From positions 1,302,001 to 1,366,000 of the forward strand of contig JACONQ010000008.1 in the NCBI GenBank assembly GCA_014281115.1: a stretch of 64,000 nt of DNA. Direction: 5' to 3'. This DNA is from Laburnicola sp. R22_1. Its lineage: Eukaryota > Ascomycota > Dothideomycetes > Pleosporales > Didymosphaeriaceae. A program made the position numbers and the translations under genes. Shown piece by piece: positions 22,180 through 35,114 of the stretch. A model generated the notes under the pieces. That model worked only from the letters and a program-made list of their open reading frames with translations. It was not told where the DNA came from and did no database searches. Position 1 is the stretch's first letter; every line of letters starts with the position of its first letter.

Positions 22180-25100
22180 CGCTTAACTAGCGATTATTGC
22201 TAATAGACTTAGACAGCCATAGCTAGTTAGCTATAGATTTCCTAAGAAGATAACAAATATATATTATAATAAGCTAATTATGTAGCTGCCTTATACTAAC
22301 TTTATTTAGAAATCGCCTTATTAAAAGTACTACTAATCGTGGCAATAGTATATAAGTCTGCTTACTATAACGCTACTATATACCTAATAATATTTATTTA
22401 AATATACTAAGGCTTTAAAGAGTAACTAGATAACTTATCTTAATTTAATTAAGAATTATAGACTTATTAGACATAATTTAAGTAGCGTATACTACAATGC
22501 TTTATAAGAAGCGAATATATAAATCTAGTAAGAAGATAGAAATACGCACGTAATTTATAGTATACGAAGTGTTTTCTATATATAATAATAGCTCCTATAT
22601 ATAACTAATACTAAGTTCTAAATTATTCTATTATTTATATAGAGTTATGGCTACTTAAAGCTAAGGTATCTCGCTTAATTTTCTATAGGGCGGGTTTTTC
22701 CCAACTATAGGATAGACGTTAGTTAAGACATCACTTAAAGATTTTCCCTTAAAAGAGCTGCTTATTAAATATATTAGCTCTAATAACGTAAACCTAGATA
22801 GTAAAAAGCTTTGCTAAACCTAGGTGCTACTATGCCTCTTATGTATAGGCAGTACAGATTGCAATTCTATAGAGTAGTAAGCTAGTACCTAGGAGCTAAT
22901 ATTTTAAATACGCCGTGTTAGTGTTACGTTTATATACTATTTATATTTGTACCCTATAGTAGTATCTGCCTTCTTATAGATTTGTAATAAGAATTACCAT
23001 AGCGCTAGTATTGCTATTAACTAATTTATTAACGCCCTTAGATATTAGTTTAGTTTACTACCCTAGTTAATCTGCGTATCTTTAGAGTAAGCTCAATTTT
23101 ATAGGCTTAGAAGTAATAGCTACTAGAAAGAGATTCTACTATAATTATTAAGAGGTAGGTTTAAGTTAAATATAGTTATTTTAAGAGTTTCTTTAGCCTT
23201 ATAGCCATACGATATTTCTACTAGCTATATTTTATTTTACAGTAGCACTAATTAGGCTTTTATATAATTAGTCGTGCAAAATTAGATATAAGCTATTCCT
23301 AATTAAAAATAATCTAAAAATAAAAAGAGCTTGCGCCTAGCTTTATAGCATATCTACTAGAGCTATCTTAGTGCTACTATCTCTCTAGTACTGCTACCTC
23401 TATATTTATAATAGTAGTAGCACTATAGAGATAGTAGCACTAAAGAGGTAGTAGTACTAAAGAGATGGCAGTACTACTAGTAGTGCCTCTACCTAGATAA
23501 ATAGGCTTTCTTATTTCTAACTAATATTAAAAGAAAGAAATTACAGTATTTTATATTAATAGTTATCTACTTCTTCTATATAGACTTATATAGAAAGAAT
23601 TTAAAGTATATTAAAAGAAAAAGAAGCTTAAGATTATTTATATATAGTGTTTTTTATATTACTAAAGGAGTTACTAAGAGTAATATTTAAGGAAGACTTA
23701 ACGTTACATAAGATATACTTACTAACGCTAGTAAGAAAGCGACATCCTAAAATAGAATTAGTAATAGTAGGTGTAGAGCAAAATTTCTATACCTACTACT
23801 ACTAAACTATAGAGTGCTTAAAGAGTAGTATATTATAATACACTCTATTATACTTATACTTTATAATTCTACTCTATTCTTAAAAACTAATCTAGTCTTT
23901 AGCTTACTATATCTAACCCCTTTTAGCTAGTATAATTACTAATAAGCTAATAGGCTTTAACAAATTTTTTTCTATTAGAGGGGGTTTTCCTTCTACTTAG
24001 GGCGGCTATACAAAGTACTAGCTAACTAGATAAGTTTTTATTAAGATTTTTATATCTAGGGGTCCTCTTATTTACTACTTTTTCTAGTAATTATAGTACT
24101 TATATATAAGCTTTTTAAAGTGTGCCCCTTTTTACTATCTTTATTCTATATTATCTAGACTGCCTAGGCTATATCTACTATAAATCGCCTAAGGTCTTTA
24201 AGACTAGTTAGCTTACTTTAAGATAGCCCTTTCGCTCTATTATTCTGTCTTACTAGTTTTAGTAAAAGAAATCTCTGCACCTCTAAAACCCCCTTAATTT
24301 CGTGTAAATCGCGCTTTAAGTTATAGTGAGTTCTAGTTATTTATTGCCTTCGTTTATTATTAAAGACTTTGCCTTTAAACTTCTTCGCTTAGGTTATATA
24401 GTAATGCTCTTTAATAAATACTCTAAGAGACGTGTCTAGCCTCTAATCTACTAGCATAGTTGTTTATATATGCTTAATTAATTAAAGTCTAACTTAGAGA
24501 ACTAATATTAGACTAACTATATAATTTCTAATTATCTAATTATATAACTACGTTCTAATAGTTTATATTTAGCAGAAGTAAAAGAAGAGATTAGGCACTT
24601 ATATAACTTAGAAGGACTATAAATAGTACTATAACTCTAATCTAAGGGGCCTATTAGGATTCTAGAGAATTTTATAGACTTCTAGCTAATAAAATACATT
24701 TCTATTATACTATTACGTAAGGTTAACTAAAGTAGAATAATATTTATTTTAATAGGTACTATAATATCTATATAAAGCCCTCTAGAAACTCTAATAACTA
24801 CTAATACTCTCTAAATATATTACTTTACTTTTTTGCATTCTGTGTGTATTTAGTAATAGTAGTTAAAACTGCCTCGCTAAGCCACAGCGAGAAAGATAGC
24901 CCTTTTTTAATTAAGTAACTAACTAGAGGGCCTAGTGTGCAACTAAGATTAACGCCTTAGAAGTATATATTAATTATATATATTATAAGAACCGCTATTA
25001 TTTTCTTAGTAAATATATTGCTATTACTATATACTTAGTAAGCTTACTTTCTATTTAGGACAATTACCTATATTTAAGCTGCAAAGCTAGGGTAATAAGC

Positions 25101-28100
25101 TATTAGAATATCTAACCTAAGATAAGTAATTACTATACACTATTGTTTTCTAATTTGTTTATACTTATGTAGGCTAGCTTAGCGTCTTTACTATGCGTGC
25201 GAATTAATTTAATCTTTTTTAGAGCAATATATATCCTTAAGAATTTTATCTATTATAATACTAGCTATATTTCTACCACGTAAATATTAACTTAATAAGT
25301 CTAGATTACTTAGCAAACTAATGCGTAATTACTTAAAGTAGTAATAGAGAATAATTCTTGCTATTTATAGCCTAAAAGAATCTAATATAGAATTCTACTT
25401 AAATACTTTAGTATAGTAGAAACTATTAACTTAAAGAGCTTTTTATTGCTATTTTGCCACTAGTTAGGTTTATTAATAAAGGGCGATTCTAAAGGCCATT
25501 TTAACTCTAGCTAAGATAGAAGTATTTAATAAAGCTCCTAGCATCCTTTTATAGAAATAAGTTACTAAGTTTTATAATCTCTATTATAGTCTCGTCTTTA
25601 AGGGAATCTTAAGCATAGTTGCTAAATACTAACACTAAGATAGTAAATACTCTAAAGAATAGTGTGCTACTTTATAAAAGATATAGCGTATAATATTAGA
25701 AAGTAGATATATTTAAAGTAGTAGTATAGAAAAGATTATAGAATAAAATATTCTTAATTAGAGACTATAAAGTAGAAAGAGAGAGAAGCGAACATATAGT
25801 ATAAGGGTAAAAGGGATAAAAGGACCTAGATATACTATCTTTAATAGAGCAAAACGGGGGCCTATTTTGTGCTAGACTATTTAGCTTACGCTAAAATATA
25901 CTGCATAGAGCCCTATGTATTTAGATTACCTAGACTAGAATTAGGTAGTTAATACGCTATATTACTATACAATCCATATAAGAAATCTAATAATAAACTA
26001 AAATACTATTGTTTCTAACCCTTTATAGTACTTTAAAAAAGTCTAGAGTCTTTTCTAAATTATTAAATATTTAGAGTTTTAGATTATTAAAGTTAGTAGC
26101 GTATATATCGTCTAGTGTTATATAATATAGTGGTGGCGGATTATAAAATATTATTTATAGACTAGCTAGAATAGCCAAGCGCAAAATTTACTTCGCGCTG
26201 TCCCTACTAATAATGCCTTATTGTCTAATTTACGGTTATGATTATACTTATATAATATACTAATAGCGCTATTAGAGTTAATATTATTACGCTAACTGTT
26301 TACATTTTTACTAGAAGTTAAAATATATTATATAATTACTATTAGTTACTATATATATAGTATTAATCTAAGTGCGAATTTAATTATATAGCTGCGCGCG
26401 AAACATAATAGAATTTAATAGAAGTAGAAGAGTAATATTATATTATGTATACTTTCTTAGGCTAGCGCGAAGTAGAAGATACTAGTAAGGCAGAAGACAT
26501 TTTTCTTCTTATGCCTATTAGGAACTAGTACTATTCTAGAGATAAATATAGATTGGCTTAGATTAAGCTAGATTATTAACTTTAATAACTTAGTTTAGCT
26601 AATTATTTTTAAGATTCTTTCTATTATAATTAATTTTATTATTATAATAGGATATATTACCTAGCTATTTAATATATACTTAACTGTAGTTATTATTATT
26701 ATCTTAGTAATCTATCTCTTATTTAGAATTGCTTTTAACCCTTAGATACTATAGCAATAAAGAATCTTAACTAAAAATAACTATAGTAAGAGTAAGATAG
26801 CGTATAAAGCTATATTAAACTGGCTTACTATTACCTACTTTGCGTTATAGTACTAGGGTTTAGTCTTTTAATACTTTATATAGCTACCTTTATTAACTAC
26901 TATATAAAATCTATAGAGTTTAAGATTATACAAAGAGTTATATACTATAAATAGAGAAAAATATAAGCTTGCCACTAAAGTAATATTAAGAATAGCAATA
27001 AGAAAATGCTAGAAAATATAGAATAAATTAGTTAATACTATACTAGCGTTATAATAAAGGGATAGCAGTCTTAATTTATATAACGCGCAATAAGATAATA
27101 CTATAGACCTTATACGTATATTGCTGCTAGTGCATCTTATGCGTAACGTTAATCTAGTAGAGGCCGCACCTAAGAAAATCTCTATTCTATATATTTGCTA
27201 GGTGTTTTCTTATAAAATGTATACTAAGATTATCTAGAGTATAAAACAAGTGTGTGCGCTTAGCTATTAGTAATTTCTTATTACCTAGACATATAAAATA
27301 TATCCTTAGCCTCTTCTTCTTATATACTAACATCTTGGCTACTTTTAACTCTTTCTTATTAATCTTATACTATAACTCCTCTTCTCTAGTAACTAGTAGT
27401 ATAATATAACTATTTAATTGCTTTAGTTAACAAAGGTGTATTCTACTCTCTTTAATTCTATAGTAATTTATAATAGCACAAATAGCCCTATTACGCTAGC
27501 TAACTTTCTCTTATAGGGATATTTCTAGTTAGGTTAGAATAGTATTAACTAATGCCTTCTAGGCTAGGAGTATAGCGTTATAAGATATTACTACTACTAT
27601 AATATCTTTAGCTTTAATGCTAGTAAGCTATTACTTAATATTATATATAGGTTGCTTATACTTCTAGCGCTCTTTAATTTTCTAGAGAAGAGCATGCTAT
27701 AATTGTTATCTTCTTTAGTTAATCTGGCAGTTAAGCGCTTAGTAGCATAGATATCTTATTCTAAGGCTATATTTAAGTTGCTTCTACTACGCTAGCAGCG
27801 AGCGAATAATAAGATAATTATTTACTAATACTAATTACTTTAGTATAAGGCTTCTTAGCCTTTAGAAATTAATTAATTAACTTATTATATAAGCTACTTA
27901 TATTAACACATTTTAGGATTATATACCTTATATAACTACTTATGTATTTACTATAACATATTATAATAAGTAGTATTTTAAGAATATCTATATATTAGTA
28001 TATCTTATTATTAGGTTTTACATAGCCTTGCTAATATTATCTATATATACGTTAGTTCTAGATCTGCTAGAACTAGTAACTAAGACTAATATTACTATTC

Positions 28101-30490
28101 TTATTAAATGCCTTACCTCTAGTGTAGCGTAGTAAATAGGGCTAGATAACCTATATAAACTCTATAATTTTCCTAAGAATTTTAATCTAAGGCTGTAATA
28201 TAGAGTCTAAGAGACGTTTATTCTTAGAGATAATTTAGCCTTCTAGGGTCCTCTCCGCTATACAAAAGATAGGAATATTATCTAGCTTTTAATTAAGATA
28301 TAATAGGAGCTTATTACGCTCTAGCGAAATAGAGAGCCTACTTAGCTCTTTTAGACCTATTAGATTATATGTAGCAAACGTCCTATTATAGAAGAATATC
28401 CTAAGTAGAAATATATAGAGACTAAAGGTAAGAGTCTTATTATAAATAACTTTAGAAATAGAGAAAGTATTTCTAACTAGATTATTAGTATCTTTATAAG
28501 ATAAACAGATCTTAGAAAAAAAAATTATATATCTTTAATTCTAAGGAACTCCTTTATAAATTTAAAGGTTAGCTTAAGTAATACCTAATAAGGCCTATTC
28601 TCTAGATTCTAGAGTAGCGTAACCTAGACATGCTAATAGCAAAGGCTAAGAAGAGCTTTTAGCTAATTTGCTATAAAACCGCTAAGTTATAGATAGACTT
28701 AGATTTGTATCTAATAGTGTCTATAGAAATATTACTTTTTAGTTATTATAAGATTTATTTTTAGAACTTAAGTAAGGTCCTCTATATATATATAGGCCTT
28801 GTCTTAGTCTATTGTTTTTAAGCTATACTATTTAGCTAGCTTTTATAATACCTATAATACAGCTTAGACATACTATAGAGTAAAGAGATATATAATAAAA
28901 GGTGGAATAGACTTTATATATACTCTAGTTTATTTTTCTATTTAGCTTAAGACTTATTACTCTCTTATATACAAGGTAGTATACTTTTTAGTATATTTTA
29001 AAAAAGCTAGCAAACTTAATACTCTAGTATTTCTAATCTTTCTTTTCTCAACACTAATTAAGTAGCTAGTTAAAGAAGGTGTATAGGGTATAGATAGATA
29101 TAGTTATATAGGAGTAGAGGTCTATTCTTTCTAGATAGGTCTAGTATCTATCTTATATTACTATTATATTTTTTAGTCTAAAGAGTTAGAGTATATAACT
29201 TACTACTTTTATTAGTCTTTAATATAATCTAGTAAATAGGTACTACTCTTCTTATAGTTCTTTTTAGTATACTCTCTTTTATTAAACGTTTTTAGCATAC
29301 TAGTGTAGTGCTAAGGCGGATAATTTTTATTAATAAAGAGCTATGCTTAGTCCTTTATCTCTTTACCTTATTTACTATTCTTATTATTATATATTTTGTT
29401 ATCTATAAGGTCTGTATCTAATATAATACTACTATTAGTATTAGACTTAGTATATTTACTCTTATTAGAGAAATTATTAATAGGTAGACAGCCTCGCAGG
29501 TTGCGTTAGTATGGGAGCAGAGGGTGTATAAGCGTATTAGATAATAGGTAGGGCGATTAGTTAAGTATATAAGCGAGAGAAGCGGCGGTTCTTACTAGTA
29601 GTTTTATAAAGGGTAAGGAAACCGCTTTAAGTATACCGCTAATAGGATAGTCTTAGCTTAGGTTAGTATATTACTAGTAATAAGAATAGTAAGTAGTATT
29701 AAGAGCTGTACTCTACCCTTGTGTTTTTAGTAGTAGGGGTGCCGTAACCTACTACTTAGGCAAGAGCCTAGATAAGAGTGCTATAGTAATAGCGATAAGG
29801 TATCTATATAAGAAAAAGAAGAGCGTATAGTATTTTAAAATATAGAATATAATATAATCTAAATGCTATTAGATTATAAAAGCGTGCTAAAAGCTCTACT
29901 CTTTAAAGTTAGGGTAGTAGCGTAACTACGCTAGCTAAAGTGAGTAATCTAGAGAGTACGTGCGCCTAAGCTATCTAGCGTATAAGTAGAAAGATTTAGT
30001 AGCAAGTTAGCGTTAGAAAATAGTAGCACTAGTACTTTAAATTAGTAGCTAAAATGCTATTAGATTGTTTAAGGTAGTAAATTTAAATAAAATATAATTT
30101 TTATTAAAGTAAAAGTATTAAAAAGTATAATTTAGCTTTAGTAAATATATATAAGTTATAAAAAAGCTAAAGGTAAACGCTTATATGCTAAAAAAAAGTT
30201 TTACTATACTTTATATATATTATAGATTTTAAACTATAATATAGTTAGAATAAAAAATAAGGTTAGTAAAGTTAGTAAGTAAATACCTATATAATATTAT
30301 TACTTTTATCTTTTTATTCTATTTTTAAAAACTAGGTATCTATACTTATATTTCTTAGTAGTATATAAGGTAAAAAGATAGTTAATAAAAAAATAGCTTA
30401 AAATAGGTAAGCTTTAAAAAGGCTAAGGTTATAAAAACTACTTAGCTAATAGTAACCTATAGTTAATGTAAGTTGTAAGTTAGTAGTTAT
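22180..30490. other. Large AT-rich RIP block
   Basis: Eight kilobases of TpA-rich, CpA-poor sequence with no open frame above about 60 codons and no recognisable RNA gene. A cluster of short imperfect repeats around TAGCACTAAAGAGGTAG lies at 23380-23480. The right boundary near 30490 is sharp: within some 20 bases the sequence changes from TA-rich to balanced (CCTCAGGCGAAGTCCG). Probably decayed transposable elements. Confidence 0.78.
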
Positions 30491-30980
30491 AGCTATTAGC
30501 CTCAGGCGAAGTCCGATGTATCGTGAAACGACGAGGACAGGTCGCAGTGATGCCGCCATCTCCCTAGGCAGGTAAGGAGGTTGGCTGCGTGTATTGTGTT
30601 GCGTGGAGAGGACTCCCGGGCTGCGTGTACCCGACTAGCGTAGGTAGGATGCGCATATCATTATCGTCTCCAAAATAAAGGGGAGAGACCCTGCATCCTC
30701 ACGAGTTGGCGCACGTCTCAGAGGGACGGTGGGTTGGAGTGGCATTGTTGCGAGAGACGGAAAGACGGAAAGACCCGTAGTCCAGGAGGATGAAAGCGGC
30801 TCGAGTGGTGACTCAGCAGCGGCTTTGCTGTATGATTGGTTGACACACAGCAGACCAAGCTCCGCCTCAACGTACGCGTGCTCCTCGACGACGACTTTGT
30901 CTGTGTGATGTTAATCAGGCTACAGCGTCGTCCAGCGACAATGTTCCCAGCAGTCCCTTGTCCACACTCCCCAGGCCATC
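30491..30980 (+). promoter_or_regulatory. Upstream region of the ankyrin gene
   Basis: GC-balanced sequence between the RIP block and the ATG at 30981. No TATA box is obvious. A possible upstream coding exon ending at 30897 (LRLNVRVLLDDDF) could be joined by a 77-nt intron to CAG|GCC ATC ATG, but that frame has no ATG, so it is not called. It presumably holds the promoter and 5' UTR, less than 500 bp from RIP-mutated DNA. Confidence 0.45.
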
Positions 30981-33900
30981 ATGAAGGACAAGCTGGACCT
31001 CCAGGATCTCGTCCGCGGCGCCAATGTTAATCCCGTTTCTGCTCGCCAGCCTTGTCTGCCGGCCCCAACCCAACCTGCTTTCATCGCAAGTGCGGAGGAT
31101 CACGCATGGGCTCGCCAACTATTAGTCGAACAGAGGATACGCGATCCAGACTACCGAGACCCCAGCAAGCAACTGAAGCGCATTTTCAAAAGCTCGAAAG
31201 AGAAGGATAAACTGCATGACACGAATCAATGGGACTTCTCGCACGACGAACTTGACCGGGCGCTGTCGGCAGTTATCGACAAGTCTGCCGCAAGCCCTGG
31301 CCTCGTCCAAGCGTTCCTTAATCTTGGAGCCAAAGTCAACTTCGTTGAAACCACGGCTAAAAAGAACAAAGCGAACAAGAAACCCAACGGCAATGCTACC
31401 AACCGAAGACGGAGCACGGTCCTGCAGAGGGCGGCGACCGTACGACGAGCCGACTCCGTCAGTTTGTTGGCAGCTTCTGGCGCCGATCAAACCACTCTGG
31501 ACGAAGGACTGAGGGCTGCACTTGCTGCCAACAATCATGCCTGTGTCCTAGAACTCCTTCGTCATGGCGCGGACCTCAACAAGTGTCCCAATGCATTAGC
31601 AGATGCTGTTTGGTCGAATGATCAGAATTTCATCCGCCTCCTGCTAAGAGCCCCAAAGGCGCTTCGACCGGATATCGTCTCTTCATGTCTGCCAGCAGCG
31701 GTCCAGCAAAAGTCTGAACCGGCTACGTCGTTGCTGATCGGCCATGGCGCTGACCCAAACTTCAACGACGCCAGCGCCCTCAACATGGCCATCTCACAGT
31801 CCGAATATCGGTTAGCTGTCGCACTTGTAGCTGGACCAATCCCTCTCAAGGCAACATCGCTTCAAAGCGCTTTTGAAACAGTCATGAAGATGTCGACTAC
31901 CCAAGACTTGTATGACTTTCTGCAACTCCTCTTTTGCTGCGGACTGTCTCCAAATAACCCTGCATTGGGCGGAATGCTTGTAAACGCATGCCAGCGCAAC
32001 GATACGCCCATGGCAGAGATGTTGATCACCTACGGTGTGCCTACAAATCTGAACGGAGCAGAGTGTTTGAAGAGTGCCATTTATAGGTCCAATTGGCAAT
32101 TGACACATGTCATATTAGGCACTCCGATCTCGCCTGCTCAAGCATCCGCGGCACTGGCTGTCGTGCCATACGAGGCGTCAAAATCAGACAGACTACATGT
32201 AATCAGTGCTTTGGTGAAGAAAGGAGCCAACGGACAAGCCCTGGAACGATGGCTTGTTCGCGCGGTAGAAGACGGTGATTCTCCGTTGATAGATCTACTT
32301 CTGAACGCCGGTGCACCGCTTGGTACAGGAAACAATCAAGCTATTCAGGCTGCAGTAGCAAGGAAGGATATGCGAAGCCTACGGTCACTGCTTGCTTCTC
32401 CCCAATCACCCCAGTCTCTCGCCAAGGTGTTTCCTCTGATTCGATCTGGATATACCGCACCTGAACGATTAGCAACTGTGCGACTCCTTCTTGAGCAAGG
32501 TGCTCGTGGCCCTGAGGTAGACCAAGCTCTTGTTGATGCAGTGGCTGACACTTCCAGCTCAAGAGACGTCGGGCTGATTACGGAACTGGTTCGTCATGGG
32601 GCAGATGTCAACTACGATGATGGTAAAGCGCTCAAGCTTGTGGTTTCCCAAGCCGACTTGCCGATTTTGCACCTGCTTTGCGGAGCGAACGCGTCTGTCA
32701 AGGTGAAGTCCGCAGCTATGCCGTTTGTTTTCGATACAAATGGAGGCAGGCGACCCACAACCTTCCCCATGCTCGAACTTCTTCTGGCGAACGGCATCGA
32801 AGAAGGCCCAGCTACCCGCACCCTCGAACAAGCTACAAAAGGTGGCCCCGACAATCTTGATATCGTGGAACGGCTGATTGCTGCTGATGCGAGGCTACTT
32901 GGACCTGCATTTCAATGTGCTACCTCAATGGAGAGTGCGTCTCAGAAAGAACCGATGCTCAAGCGTTTGCTAGCAAAGGGTCTTTCCCAGAAAATTGTCG
33001 ACCAAGCACTTACTGCGGAGACCCGCCAAGCTACTACTACACACGAGACAAGAATCTTGCGCTTGCTGTTGGAACATGGAGCATCCATTAATCACAACGA
33101 CGGCGAAGCGTTCGTACTGTCGGTCGCGTCAGGAAATAGCATGCTTGTTGAAGTGTTACTCAGTGGAAGGGAAAGTCCTTCTCAGAGTAGTATCACGATG
33201 GCTTTTCGTTCACTTTTCGATAAAACCACCACTGGGCATCGACCTCAGAATAAGACCAATAGCGGTCGTTTTGAAATAGCACGCGAGCTTCTATCCCGTG
33301 GAGTGGAACAGAGTGCTATCGACCTAGCATTACGAGTTGTGCTGGACCCTGCAGGTGGAAACGACGAAATCGAGCCAATGGTGAATCTTTTGTTAGACCA
33401 TCACGCCGACGTCAATGGTGCCAACTGCATATGTTTTGTGTTTGCAGCAAGGCGGCACAGCCAACCGATCTTTCAGAAGCTTCTGACACACCGACCAGAC
33501 TTCTCTGCAATGATGCCTTCGCTCATCGACTCCGGCATAGCCGAAGAACTTCTGCTGCAGTTGCTTGATTCTGCTTTTAGTCATGGTTGTGCCTCTGACG
33601 ATGTGGATCTGAGCCACCCTTCACCGTTGATATTGGCAATCCAAAAATATCCCAGGAGCGAAGCTGTCACGAAAATTCTCTTGATTCACGGCTGCAATCC
33701 TGAAGCCTGTGTATCTGGCATAGTCGACTCAACGGTAGGAGAAGAGTCTCTGACGACTTTGACATGGGCTTTGTCGCAGTCACAAAAACTTGTTTCAAGC
33801 ACCATCATAGCGGCACTACTGCAAGCAGGCGCATCACCTACACGAGTCACTCCTCTATCGGAGATTGCACCTATCTCTCTCGCTGCAAGGGAGGGCCGTT

Positions 33901-35114
33901 CAGATGTTGTGAGCACACTGTTGGAGCATGGCGCGGACGCGTCCATAAGGGACCACCGGGATAGATCTGCCCTCTTCTATGCGAGTAGTTCTTCCGTCAC
34001 CAGCGTCGTGGAGACACTTGCACCACATGCGCTCAAGAACGATGGTAGTCTTCATGAAGCTGCGAGATGTTTGCAGCTTGACGCCGCCTCGCTGCTCGTC
34101 AAGAATGGCCACAACCCTAACTTTCCATCTCGACTCCACGCAGGCAGAAATGCCCTCGGAGAGCTTTGCTTGAACGCCGAGTTGACAAACAGCAGCCAAC
34201 GCTCAAAAGCCAGCCAGTTGCTTCGGCTTTTCCTGGACTATGGAGCGAACGCCAAATTCAAAGCCCGAAACGAGAGGTCCGTCGTCCTTCTCGCTCTCGA
34301 TAACCCTTTCAACCCATCAATAATGACCGAAGCGCTCCTTGAGACAGAAGTCTGGGAAGACCTCAATGACGAGAAGCACATGTTTTGCGACGACAAAGGG
34401 CTTTGGTACTCACCTCTCTCCTACGTCGAGCTCATACCTTCGCCCTCCCGCGCTGCCCAAAAACACCACCTCCTCGAGCTCCTCCGCGACAAAGGCTGCG
34501 AGCCAAAATACTACTCCAAGACGGAGGATCAGCCCCCCGGCGCAATCGGCATGCCGGCTCCCATCGCACGCCTAGTCGACCGCCAGAAAGAGCACCAGCT
34601 TTCGCTCAAGCTCGCCAAAGAAGCGGCCGAGCACGCGCGCATGCTTGAAGAAACTACACACCTAGACTTACTCCGCCGCAAAAGAGAGCAACAAGACGCC
34701 GAGCTAGCAGCCGCTTCAGCAGCCGCAGCGCACACGCAATCCCTCGAGCAGCGTAAACACTCGTTCGACATGCAACGCGTGCGCGAGGCGGAGCACATGA
34801 AGCGCGCGGAGAAAGTAGCATGGCACAATCTCCTCACGCAGCAGGAAAACGAGGCTGCGGCGCAGCGAGCACAGATTGAGGAGCGGAAGGCGAATGCGAC
34901 GTATACGACCGAGAAGAGGCTGATTGAGGCTCGGAAGGCCGAGGTGGAGCATAGGGCGGGGGTGGAGAGGAGGGCGCTGAAGGAGAAGGAGGACCATATG
35001 GAGAAGAATGTAGCTAAACAGATGCAGATTCAGGAGAGGGTGGACGAGAGTGCGAGGTTGCATGCTACGTTGAGGCAGGATCGGAAGGCTATTGAGTGGG
35101 GGAGTGTGGATTGA
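30981..35114 (+). CDS. Ankyrin-repeat protein with C-terminal coiled coil
   Basis: A single uninterrupted frame of 1377 residues. After a charged N-terminus (residues 1-130) come many degenerate ankyrin-like repeats across roughly residues 130-1150, recognisable by units such as LLRHGADLN, LIGHGADPNFNDASAL, LLLEHGASINHNDGEAF and LVRHGADVNYDDGKAL. The most canonical pair is near residues 960-1010 (PISLAAREGRSDVVSTLLEHGADASIRDHRDRSALFYA). From about 1196 to the end the chain is rich in Glu, Lys, Arg, Ala and Gln without Pro or Gly (RQKEHQLSLKLAKEAAEHARMLEE onward), a long predicted coiled coil. No enzymatic domain, signal peptide or membrane segment is seen, so it is probably an intracellular scaffold. 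ATG at 30981 is the first in frame, with A at -3. Large fungal proteins of this architecture exist, but a specific function cannot be assigned. Confidence 0.9.
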   Translation: MKDKLDLQDLVRGANVNPVSARQPCLPAPTQPAFIASAEDHAWARQLLVEQRIRDPDYRDPSKQLKRIFKSSKEKDKLHDTNQWDFSHDELDRALSAVIDKSAASPGLVQAFLNLGAKVNFVETTAKKNKANKKPNGNATNRRRSTVLQRAATVRRADSVSLLAASGADQTTLDEGLRAALAANNHACVLELLRHGADLNKCPNALADAVWSNDQNFIRLLLRAPKALRPDIVSSCLPAAVQQKSEPATSLLIGHGADPNFNDASALNMAISQSEYRLAVALVAGPIPLKATSLQSAFETVMKMSTTQDLYDFLQLLFCCGLSPNNPALGGMLVNACQRNDTPMAEMLITYGVPTNLNGAECLKSAIYRSNWQLTHVILGTPISPAQASAALAVVPYEASKSDRLHVISALVKKGANGQALERWLVRAVEDGDSPLIDLLLNAGAPLGTGNNQAIQAAVARKDMRSLRSLLASPQSPQSLAKVFPLIRSGYTAPERLATVRLLLEQGARGPEVDQALVDAVADTSSSRDVGLITELVRHGADVNYDDGKALKLVVSQADLPILHLLCGANASVKVKSAAMPFVFDTNGGRRPTTFPMLELLLANGIEEGPATRTLEQATKGGPDNLDIVERLIAADARLLGPAFQCATSMESASQKEPMLKRLLAKGLSQKIVDQALTAETRQATTTHETRILRLLLEHGASINHNDGEAFVLSVASGNSMLVEVLLSGRESPSQSSITMAFRSLFDKTTTGHRPQNKTNSGRFEIARELLSRGVEQSAIDLALRVVLDPAGGNDEIEPMVNLLLDHHADVNGANCICFVFAARRHSQPIFQKLLTHRPDFSAMMPSLIDSGIAEELLLQLLDSAFSHGCASDDVDLSHPSPLILAIQKYPRSEAVTKILLIHGCNPEACVSGIVDSTVGEESLTTLTWALSQSQKLVSSTIIAALLQAGASPTRVTPLSEIAPISLAAREGRSDVVSTLLEHGADASIRDHRDRSALFYASSSSVTSVVETLAPHALKNDGSLHEAARCLQLDAASLLVKNGHNPNFPSRLHAGRNALGELCLNAELTNSSQRSKASQLLRLFLDYGANAKFKARNERSVVLLALDNPFNPSIMTEALLETEVWEDLNDEKHMFCDDKGLWYSPLSYVELIPSPSRAAQKHHLLELLRDKGCEPKYYSKTEDQPPGAIGMPAPIARLVDRQKEHQLSLKLAKEAAEHARMLEETTHLDLLRRKREQQDAELAAASAAAAHTQSLEQRKHSFDMQRVREAEHMKRAEKVAWHNLLTQQENEAAAQRAQIEERKANATYTTEKRLIEARKAEVEHRAGVERRALKEKEDHMEKNVAKQMQIQERVDESARLHATLRQDRKAIEWGSVD

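Noticed and set aside
30836..30974. Upstream exon of the ankyrin gene (LRLNVRVLLDDDF)
   Set aside because: The frame begins right after a stop and has no ATG; the intron would need an otherwise unsupported first exon.
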